From assembly GCA_028622995.1 (NCBI GenBank), contig JAJQJQ010000019.1:2728001-2792000 (forward strand): a DNA stretch of 64,000 nt, given 5' to 3'. Below, piece after piece: positions 13,063 to 22,560 of the stretch (positions are counted from its first letter, which is position 1; every line of letters begins with the position of its first letter). Source of the DNA: Panagrolaimus kolymaensis. Taxonomy: Eukaryota > Nematoda > Chromadorea > Rhabditida > Panagrolaimidae. The notes under the pieces were generated by a model. That model was not told the origin of the DNA. It saw nothing but the letters and a program-made list of their open reading frames with translations, and did not search any database. Both the position numbers and the translations under genes were made by a program.

Positions 13063-16000
13063 ATGTTTTTGTTTACTTCCATTTTATTTACCGCTACCGT
13101 AATCGTCGCTGCTGCTCAAACCACCACAACAACGACTACAACCGCGAGTCCCAATAAGAATGTTACATGTGTTTGTGATAGTACAGGTGGATCCACAAAA
13201 AGTAATAATAAAGGAACTTGTACGATTACTTTCAATAGTGATAACGATCCTTTGGCTTATAATGGAGTTTGTGAATGTCAACTACCGCCCCCTAATTATT
13301 ATTTATTTGCAAAAGATTTATTGGGAGTTTATACAGTTTCATGTAAAACTGGTACAACGACTACAAGTACCACAACAACAACTTCAAAGCCTCCGACTAC
13401 TGTAGCTGGACAAACCACCACGGAAGAAGACCCAATTGATGGAAGTGGAAGTGGAGATGGAAGTGGCGGCAGTGGCGATGATGATGGCGCTTCTTCAACT
13501 CCAAATTCTTTGACAACTACTACCACGCCTGCTCCAGATGAAGAGCTAGTATACGCTGGGGAAGCATGTAATGCAACAATGGCATTAAATGGAAATAAAC
13601 GAAAAATCACTAAATATTTAACATGGGCTGCAAGCATTTGGGTTATTTTATGGACGATTATTACTTTTATTATTAATATTATTCATAAGTATGTTTGTTA
13701 TTTGCTTCTCTTTTTTTTCTACAAAAAAAATATCGTCGTAGTTACAAAACAACAAAAACAACGTTAGTCAGTTTTTTAAATGCAAAAAAAAAATTGCAAG
13801 TTTCGAGTTGTATTTTTATTTGGGTTTATTTTTTCAAGATAGCAATTTTCAGTTTTAAAGAAATATGAGGAAAACACAGTTTTATAAAAAGTTTAGAATA
13901 GAAATCAATTATTTAGAAAAATGAAAAAAGAATAAATAAAGTAAATTTAAATTTATGCATTCATAGAGACAGTTTTTTTTCTCTTCTAGTTTGAGTCATT
14001 TATTTTTATCAAACATTTTTGTTATTTGATTGAAAGAAATTAGAAATCTGATCCAGTTTTTTTCCAATAATTTTTTGAAAATTCGTAATGGAATAATATT
14101 GAATGCCAGTTTTATTTTTATGATGTTTGTAATTTTGAAGGAAAACAAATTCTTTGAAAATTGAACATAACAGTTTCAAAAAACTCCTTTGACATTCATC
14201 TGCATCAGTTTTAATCAAAAAAAAATTAAGGAAAATACGATACCTCTGAAGATCACAGTTTTAAAAAATAAGAAATAAATATCTTAAAAAAGTAAATTCA
14301 TAGAAACTCAAAGTTTTGATAGAAAAAAAATGTTATAAAAACGTGATAATAATACTCATCTTCAGTTTCTTGATTATTCGTGATTTTTTATACCAAAAAA
14401 ATGGTATCCTCTATGATAATGCAGTTTTTTTTAAAATTAATTTTCTAACAATTTTACTCAACTTTTTATCAGTTTTTATTTTAAAAAAATATTTTAGAGA
14501 AAGTGGCCATCATAGATTTATTGGAATTCTTGAAGAAATCGCCATAATTGTTTTATGGATTTTTATGGGGTATTTTACTTGGAAACCCTTTGATAAAGAA
14601 GTAAGCCTCTCCCCAAAAATGTCTGGCAGTTAAATAAAAATAATAAAATATAATAAAATTTTGCAGGATTATTGTAAAATTACAACCATAATTCTTCAAT
14701 TTGTAATGGTTTTAATTTTGGGTTTTTGTTTATTTGAAGCAATTTTTGCGAGATCGTAAGCTTCTTTTTTTTAAATTCAAGACGTTTGAAAAGTAATCCA
14801 GTTTTATAATTTTTTTAGAATCATTAAAGGTTCATCAACGAAAAATGGAATAATTCCAGCATTTTTAAATTATATTTTTCCATTTATTTTGGCTGCAATT
14901 CCCACTGCATTAACATATTGGAAATTAAAAGATTTTTATAATTCCACTGGAGTACAGTAAGAATTTTTTTTTATTTAACTAGGGAAAAAAATTAATCAAA
15001 TTAAAATTAATGTTGGCAGTTTTAAATTTATCTGGCGAAAATGGAACGAAACAGTTTTAAAGTTTTAAAAAGCCTTGAATTTTATCAGCTAAATTTCTTT
15101 AAAGTTTCCAACCACAAAAACCACGAACAATTTTTTTATTTTCATCCAAAATAAAGACAATGCTACAGTTTAAAATTCACATGAATCGTTAATTAAATTT
15201 GAACCTAAATTTCTTGATTCGAAGTCCAACCATCTTATTGCACAGTTTTGTAATTTTCTCTAAAACGAAAAAACTTTCCGTTAAAATAATTAAAAAAAAA
15301 AGATTTAAAATCAATCAGTTTACTTTCAACAAAATTTGCCGAATTTAAAATCACAATCGCTCACAGTTTTAAAATTTTCCATAGACCAAAAAGAAACAAA
15401 TGCAGTTTAAAATCTTTTTTAAAAACCATTGAACAGTTTTACTTCCAACAACAACATTTCCCCAACTCAAAATAAATTTCAGTTTTAAAATTTTCCTTAA
15501 ATGGAATAAAAATTGTCACAGTTTAAAATTCACAATGATTCTTGAATTCTGTCAGTTAATTTACATCAAAGTTTCTAAGCTCAAAATCACTCTGTCTCAG
15601 TTTTATAAATTCCCCTATCAAAAAAATCAATTACAGTTTTAGATCTTATTTTAAAAACATTAATAGTTTTACTTTAAGCAAAATTTCCCCAATCAAAATC
15701 ACGTCGTTCTCAGTTTTAAAATTTTTCACTAAAACACAACACAACGCGACAGTTAAAAAATACTTTTACAAAGCTTTAAAACTTTTTCTTTTTGACTTGA
15801 AATTTATTTTACCTTAATTAAACTTACAATGCAGCTTAATCATTTTTACACAAAACAGAAGAAACAAATACAGTTAAAAATTTTTTTTTACAAAGCTTTG
15901 ATTAGAGGATGCTATCAGTTAAATTTCCCCAAAATAAATAAATAACAAAATAATATTTTACTTTTTCAGTTGTTTTGTTGCAACATATACGGATATGTTA

Positions 16001-16906
16001 TGGGCATTCGTAATGCCAAATTGGATTGTATTAATTTTAACATTAATTTTTGGACAATTAGCATTTTTAGCTTGTGAACAAGCAGATAAAGATGTGGATT
16101 TGGAGCAGCTTTATTGGTCCAAGTTAGTTTTTCTTTTTGGCGCAACCAAATACTTATTTTTTCAGTTTTTTTTATACCAAACTTTTGTGTGTTTTTCTCA
16201 AATACCTAAATCGAAGACAGTTAATTTTATATTTCTAAATTTTCTTATTTTTTCAGAAAAATTTGTAAATCCCTCCCAATTTTTTCCACCTGGATTTTAT
16301 CAGCTTATATAATTTTAATGTTTGCATTTGATCAACAAAAATTTTGGCTTTTTATTGTTTATCTTGGTTTATGCTTATTTTTGGGACCAATAATATTTAT
16401 TTGTCATACATTTTGTTATGAAAATGTTAGTTCTTTCAATCTCATATCGTTCAGTTTTATAAATAAATTTATATTTTTAGACTGCAACAAGTCTTTGGAA
16501 GAAAACCCATATTCCATTTTATCGTCCATGCCCATTAAAACCTTTACCACCTTTGGGTCCTCCACATGAGCCAGAAAAGCAGCGTCCATTAACTCCAAAA
16601 CCTGATGAACAACAACCATATCCAAATGAAAATTACCCTAATCAAAGTGCTCCACCTCCAAAAGATCCATATAGTAATAATAATCCAGGAAATAGCTTAT
16701 ATCCTCCACAACCTATGCAACCTAATCAATCACCTGTAAGTTTCATATCCAAAACAGCTGAGTTTCAAAGGCGACAGTTTTATTGTATTTATATTTTTTA
16801 GATTAATAATGATCCAACTAATTCTCAACAATTTTATAATTGGTTAACCGATCGAAATCCAAATAATGTTCGAGAAAGTGAAAATATACTTTTTCGACGT
16901 CGATAA
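13063..16906 (+). CDS. 7TM receptor-like protein with mucin-like ectodomain
   Basis: Eight exons (13063-13688, 14498-14600, 14667-14755, 14819-14956, 15970-16122, 16257-16425, 16481-16735, 16802-16906) sum to 1638 nt, 545 residues. A signal peptide (residues 1-18) precedes a Thr-rich, Gly/Ser/Asp-rich ectodomain with six or more cysteines, probably O-glycosylated. Seven hydrophobic segments follow, beginning KYLTWAASIWVILWTIITF. The segment around NYIFPFILAAIPTALTYW, HCF and MLWAFVMPNWIVLI recalls TM4-ECL2-TM5 of class B/adhesion GPCRs (P in TM4, conserved Cys, W-F-P at the start of TM5). No GPS autoproteolysis motif is seen. The cytoplasmic tail is Pro/Gln/Asn-rich and ends FRRR. Its introns carry a dense sense-strand CAGTT array. 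Function is unknown; the receptor assignment is inference. Confidence 0.7.
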
Positions 16907-16990
16907 ATAAAAGTTTTATCATTGGCTTTACAATCAATCAATCCATCCTTGAGAGTTGTTTATATGCAACCAATTCATTTCAGTTTTTTG
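13768..16990 (+). repeat. Sense-strand CAGTT(T) array in introns of the 7TM gene
   Basis: CAGTTTT or CAGTTA, often extended as CAGTTTTAAAATT, recurs on the + strand through the introns of the 7TM gene and ends in its 3' UTR. In the 1-kb intron 14957-15969, hand-read positions include 15017, 15052, 15166, 15243, 15316, 15364, 15403, 15433, 15480, 15519, 15553, 15598, 15634, 15711, 15750, 15871 and 15916, with most gaps 30-50 bases. In intron 13689-14497 there are about a dozen more. No AACTG reverse counterparts were noticed in the same introns. The flanking sequences are not homologous, so these are not copies of a larger repeat unit. Confidence 0.8.
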
Positions 16991-17477
16991 TAAATTATCA
17001 ATATTTTAAAACCCACCTCATAATTTTTATATGTAAAAGTTTTTATGATTATCAAATATTTTTTTGTTTGTTTTTTTTAACCATCGAGTTTATAGTAAAG
17101 TAAAGAAAGGTATAAGAGTAACAGTGTTTTTAACTGTAAACTAAGGTCCACTAAATAAATAAATGAGTGAAACAAAATAAATTAATAACTCAAACATGAG
17201 TCTTAACAGAATTACCGTAATCCAAAAGATGTGTGTAAAAAATGTTTGAAGCGCACGCAAACATAGTTTTCTAGCGTTGTATGAATAATTGCCAAAAGCC
17301 ATAAACCATTGAAAATTTCTTCATTTTCATTCTTTCTTTTTTTTGTAGCTGTTTAATCTCTTCTCTCTATCAATCAACGAAAGAAAAAAAACATTTTTAC
17401 GTTTAACTTTTATTAAACAAAAAACAAATTGATAGAATATTTTTGAATCAAACAGAGGAAGAACACCAACAACAACA
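16907..17477. other. Intergenic between the 7TM and INTS5 genes
   Basis: About 570 bp, AT-rich, with both genes on the + strand. The first part is the 7TM 3' UTR with a last CAGTTTTTT at 16981. The part before 17478 is A-rich leader with CAACAACAACA. No coding signal is seen. Confidence 0.55.
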
Positions 17478-20400
17478 ATGAGTCGATTTCCTGAGAGTCA
17501 TGAAGCTTTGAATATGGGTCCAAATGAGGTAAACTTTTTAACATCTAAAATATTTCTTTTCTCATCCTTGTTTTGCCTTTTTTTAGAAATTCAACGTCAT
17601 TGAAGTCATCGATTCACTTTTTGAAAATGGCGAAGCTATTGATTGTCAAGATATTTATCGCGGACAAACATATTGGATCCAATTTGAATCTCAATTAATC
17701 GTGGATAAAGTGAAGGATTACTTTCGATTGATGCCATCTGCAAGGTTGAATATCTTTTTTTCTAATTAATGCTCTTTTATAAACATGGAAAAATTTTCAG
17801 AACAGCCGGATTATACCTGATTGGTACTATGATTCATGAAGACTTTAACTGCTCTTGCTTAGAAAAAGAACGCGCAATGAATGGTGAGTTAGTTTTTTGT
17901 GGATTTAAAGAGGCTAACTTTATGTATATCTTTCAGCTCTCAAATATTACAAACTTCATGATGCTCTTGATAAAATTTATGCTCATATATTGGACTTATT
18001 TGAAACTGCTACTAATCGAGCATTTATCAATGATACATTGAATTGGATTATCAACCTTTGCATCGAAATTGTGCACTTTAATCGTCGACGAATGAAATTA
18101 CCAAACATGCCGTCACCATTAGAAACTTTCAAACAAACTGAATCTGGAACAAGGCTGCTTCATTTTGTTGAGAATATCTTCGTGTTTATGTTAAAGAAAT
18201 ATCCTGATGATGCTTTATTTTCGCTTGTTAGATTTTCTGATTTGAATCGACCAGTGGAAGAACGACAATTTGAATGGTTATTGGCTTTATTCTTGTAAGT
18301 TTTAATCGAAAAAAGTGTCTAAAACTTTAGTTTATAACCGTGTTAACTTTTAGGAATCAATTTTCAATATCAATTATTTCTCGTTTTATCTCTTATGGTG
18401 GCGACAAGATACGTAGAATATGCAAAGATACCAATGACTATTATCAAGCTGAAGGAATATTCGCCCGACTGGCGACGCGACATAAGCTCGAAAAATATTA
18501 GCTCGAAAAAAAAATAATCTCGAAAAAAATAACATCGAAAAGCCAGATGCTCGAATTTAGTAATAACGACAAATAATCGAAAAACCACTTCCTCGAATTT
18601 AGTATTAACGACATATCCTCGAATTTTCAGTTACACGAAAAGACAAAATCTCGAAATTTTGTTTAAAGCACCTTTATTGTTTTCTTTTAATTTTCAAAGG
18701 TGAAAGAGTGTTTCAACCATCCATACATAGGCTTTCCATATGGATAACAAGTGATCTATTGTTGGTCGATCACTTTGAAAAGCATAATTCCATAATTTAT
18801 TCGAGAAGGTATAATAAATAGTTAATGCGGTTATTTGAATAGAAAATTTATCATTGACTTTACTTTCTTGTAAAGTATAAAGCTGATGTCAAATATGTCG
18901 TGATAATATTTGCTACATCGTTATGGAATGAATCTTTTCATAAATTTTCATAACTGATATGTAATCAAGGATCTCTTTAATGCTTTGCTAATGAAGGCGA
19001 GGATGGAAAATTGGCATAAAAACCAAAATTTTTGTTTATTATTGCGAATAACTTGGTAGTTGTTTATAGGGTGCACAAGTATGTAAGGAAGGATGGCCTC
19101 AGAGGGGAATAAAGGAAAATTTGCATAATTATAAAAAAAATTATTATATGTTAATTTACATATGTAAAAAAGAAAACATGCTTAGCATAGCAAAAAATAA
19201 GAAATTTTTTTTATAATTATGCAAATTTTTTCACCTCAAATACATCAATATGTATGGTAACTGAAAATAACTTTAAAATAATTTGCAATGTTAAATCAAA
19301 ATTAGATTTTTTATGCAAATTTTTAATTCTCATCTTATTCCCAAGAGCAAAACATAACCAGATCCTTAATTGCACTAATTAAATTTGCATATACTTATGA
19401 AAAAAGTTGGAGTGACAGTGTTTTGGGTACTTACTATGGAAGTTAACGAATTTTCATAACGTAGTGTCATACTCTCTTCCACATAATTTATTGGAAATGA
19501 TTGATCGAGCAAGGTCTATGTCTTCACTTGTGGCTCAGACTTGCTCAATGTGGCTATATTCATTTGAGGAACACTTTATCAGTAATACACTTTGTCATAC
19601 TCTCATGTCTCATGCCTTACATTTAACAAACCATAGGTTTTCACGAAGCGTCTCGAATAAAATTATTTTTTCGAGCAACTGTCTTTTCGATGTTTTATTT
19701 TTCGATGTTTTATTTTTCGAGCATCTGGTTTTTCGAGATTTTATTTTTCGAGCATCTGGTTTTTCGAGATTTTGTCGTAATTCACTTTTTCGAGATTATT
19801 TTTTTTTCGAGCAAATATTTTTCGAGCTTTTGTCCGAACGCCCGCCCGACTATATTCTCCGTTGATCCTCATTATGATCGTGGTCCAACAAAGACGTCAA
19901 ATGGAAACGAACATAGCTTTGCAAAATATTCTTGAATCATATCTCAAAGGAAATTTGGACGATAACTACGACATGATCTTTCTTCTCAAAGTTTGTTGCA
20001 GCTCACCAATATTTTTTGACAAAGTGTTAAGCCATATATCACCATTATGTAAGTTTACAACTTCCAAATTATGCTTTAATAACTATCATACTTCTTTCAG
20101 TGACTCAACGAAGCATCATTCAACTTTGTTCCATTCTGAAAGATCCATTTTATCCATTAATTCGTGAAGGAGATAAGTCATTTTTCGAATGTCTTACAGC
20201 TGCTGCTTATCGTTTTGCACCTATGAAATCTGTTGACTTGCTTGAAATGCTGCATATCATGGCTTTCGATCCTTCAATACTCGAGAATGCTTCAAATTTG
20301 GGTTTTGTTCAACAAAATATGGTTCGAGAAGCATTAAAGATTGTTTGTGTAAGCTAATTTTTCTTTCGATTACTCACTTTTCATCCTTATTTTTTAGTTC

Positions 20401-22444
20401 GATATTCTCAATACGTTCGTCAAATATATTCATGAAACCAAAAATCTTACTCTCAGCGATCTTCCAAAATACAAGGACCTTCAAACAAATGATCAAATGC
20501 TTCGAAGAATTATTGAGCAATCCCTTGAAATCAATGAATTAGGGCAACAAAGATGCAAGCTTTTATATTGTTTATGTGTTATCTCAGATATTGATTTTAT
20601 TCGACGAGTATTTGCTGCTTTTCTGTATTACTCAACTACTCCTGATCAGCTTTCACAATTTACTGCTTTTGCTGCTACAGTGGTTTTACATTTTCCATCT
20701 GCCATGCTTGAAGCTTTCAAAGAACTTGTAAAACGACCAAATGCTTACATTTCAATGTTCGGAGATGAAACTCAACGATTTCAAACTTTTTGGAATATAA
20801 TGACGTTATTACAATGGGCAAAAGATTCACCTGATAGTGGAAAAGTTCAGACGTCAATGTTTGGGTAAGTTTAACCACTAATTTACGACTATTCTAAGTT
20901 CTCATTTTTTAGGCTTCGATATGATCAATTTGTTGATTCAATCTCTATGGCAGAACTTGTTGGTCTTCTTATTCGATTTGGTGTTACAAACCTTATGATA
21001 TTCTTGGAAACTATTGATAAAATGGATGAAAATGCTTTTGAAAAGCTTACAATTATTACAGATTTCGTTCAAGAAATAAATGGTGCAGCTCCAATGGAAT
21101 CTGGGATGTCTTTTGCTATTTCTCGACTACTTTCTTCAATATTTGTTCATTGCTTGCGTTTGATTCGTGTCAATGAAGAAGAACCAAATTATGGTGCTGC
21201 TGCTATTCTGAAGTATAACAACATGATCAAACATATTTTGACTCAACGATGGGAATTTTCAAAGAACTTTTTCGTTTCAACACTTGTCAAAGAAGTATTA
21301 ATGGTTGGTTTCTTACACACTTTTTTGATGCCACTATTACTGAATCCTTTTTAGTGTTCGTCTGATATTTTTGGCAAAGGTGTGGATCTCACAGGTCTTA
21401 GAGATGTTTATTATGATGGTTCTGTTGAAGAATGGTTGCTTCCAACTGATAAGGATGAAATTCATTTACTTGAAATGTATCGACAAACTACAGTACGAAA
21501 TGAACGTGTACGAGAACTTATTCATTCTGGAGTTCTGAAAAGAAGAGGAAAAGCAACGCATAATGCTCCACAAATGTCATCTGAACGTGCTCGATCTCAT
21601 TTCTTCTTTCTCACCGTTCAATGGTTGCTTACAACTCCACCTGAATCTCCTGAAGCAGTGGAAATTGTTTATGATGCTCTAGCAATTCGTGAAGTCGCAA
21701 ATTCTGTTGTTGATGTCATTTGTTCGGATAAACATCATTCAAGTGTGTATCAAATGGGTGATTGGTATGAAGAAAAAATCAACATTGGTGATCATGTTGA
21801 TATTGCTGCCAAAATGGATGCACTTCCAATAACTTTTGATCTAATGAATATCTTTGCTGAAGCACCATATCCTTCATTATTCTGTATTGCAACATTACTT
21901 ACTGCTCAACTGGCTGTTATTGTTAATCAATGCGAACTAACTATATCTAAATCTTTTCCTGTTACTGGTACACTCTTGGAGAAAATTGAACGAGTATTAA
22001 CTTTGATAGCAAAAGCTGGAGTTCTCACTGATATTTTGCCTGTTGTTTATGAAATGATTTGCCGATGTACAATGCATGAAGCTTCTTCCCTGATGGTTGA
22101 AATTTGGAGAATATTAACGGTTAGTTTTATTTTATCGTTTTTGTCTATTAATCATGTTTAACTTTCAGCTTATAAGACCGTTGGAAGAAAACCAATTGAA
22201 TGATCTTATGGTTGAATTGAATATTCGCTTACATGAATCACCACGTGGAATCGTAGAAATGCCTGAAATTTCCAGCATCCATTTACTCAAACTTATGAAC
22301 ATTATTTTTATGAGAAATCCAGAGAAAATGTTTGATCTTGCTCCAAAAATTATATCATATTTTCCACCTGAACCTGAAGAAGATTCATGGGAGATGGGTC
22401 CATTATTTCCTGTGATAGCTGTTAGTGAAATTTTCAAACGATGA
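17478..22444 (+). CDS. ints-5: Integrator complex subunit 5, exon split by a transposon
   Basis: Exons 17478-17528, 17587-17744, 17801-17883, 17937-18294, 18354-18470 continuing at 19852-20048, 20101-20348, 20398-20864, 20913-21303, 21355-22119 and 22169-22444 sum to 3111 nt, 1036 residues. Human INTS5 is about 1020. The product is mostly helical. Segments FEWLLALFLNQFSISIISRFISYGG, FLLKVCCSSPIFFDKVL and the ELIHSGVLKRRGK region align with equivalent stretches of animal INTS5 as I recall them. Integrator processes snRNA 3' ends and terminates paused Pol II. The fifth coding exon is interrupted at 18471-19842 by a Mutator-like element. With one copy of the 9-bp target duplication the frame reads straight through, so this allele is broken only by the insertion. 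No GT-AG pair coincides with the element ends, so splicing would not restore the frame. Confidence 0.78.
18471..18660 (+). repeat. Left terminal inverted repeat of the MULE-like element
   Basis: Begins GGCGACGCGACATAAGCTCG and continues with repeated CTCGAAAA, ATCGAAAA and CTCGAATTTAG units at about 15-30 base intervals. The part just inside the terminal 20 bases differs from the right arm by only about one base over some 35 positions. Confidence 0.75.
18694..18882 (-). CDS. Coding-like last exon carried inside the MULE-like element
   Basis: A 62-codon open stretch on the minus strand follows a GACATCAG acceptor-like site and ends in TGA. Its residue composition looks like protein rather than AT noise (LQESKVNDKFSIQITALT, LWNYAFQSDRPTIDHLLS, IWKAYVWMVETLFHL). 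I do not recognise the family. It may be the 3' end of a transposase or a captured host exon. Confidence 0.35.
   Translation of the reverse strand, partial: LYTLQESKVNDKFSIQITALTIYYTFSNKLWNYAFQSDRPTIDHLLSIWKAYVWMVETLFHL
19640..19842 (-). repeat. Right terminal inverted repeat of the MULE-like element
   Basis: Read on the minus strand it begins GGCGTTCGGACAAAAGCTCG, then the same CTCGAAAA-type units as the left arm. It contains a direct duplication of a roughly 30-bp unit with the core CGAGCATCTGGTTTTTCGAG (19719-19770). The arms could pair as a long hairpin. Confidence 0.75.
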
Positions 22445-22560
22445 TTACTGCAAATGTTTTTTGATTGATCTCTTTGTTTTACTGTTTTTAAATTTATTAT
22501 GGGTTTCATTATTTGTATTTGTTAAAATGTTTGTTATTAATAAAGAATGATATTATTTTT

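Larger units (their letters stand above)
18471..19842. mobile_element. Mutator-like (MULE-type) element inside an INTS5 coding exon
   Basis: The 1372-bp element is flanked by the direct repeat CGCCCGACT (18462-18470 and 19843-19851). A 9-bp duplication is typical of Mutator-like elements. Both ends begin GGCG, and the first 20 bases match at 15 positions when the right end is reverse-complemented. Beyond that, inverted repeats of roughly 190 bp are built from many short TCGAAAA/TTTTCGA units spaced by A-rich or T-rich runs. There is no full transposase. The interior has at least one plausible coding exon on the minus strand (18694-18882) and another open stretch on the plus strand (about 19464-19640). 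It is therefore non-autonomous, possibly a deleted master copy or a gene-carrying MULE. Confidence 0.8.

Noticed and set aside
13768..16990. CAGTT motifs as a tandem satellite or microsatellite
   Set aside because: Spacing varies from 30 to 80 bases and the sequence between motifs is unrelated, so there is no repeated unit.
18471..19842. The INTS5 insertion as an ordinary intron or intron-generating element
   Set aside because: No GT donor or AG acceptor lies at the ends or within the duplicated 9 bases, and using interior sites would shift or stop the frame.
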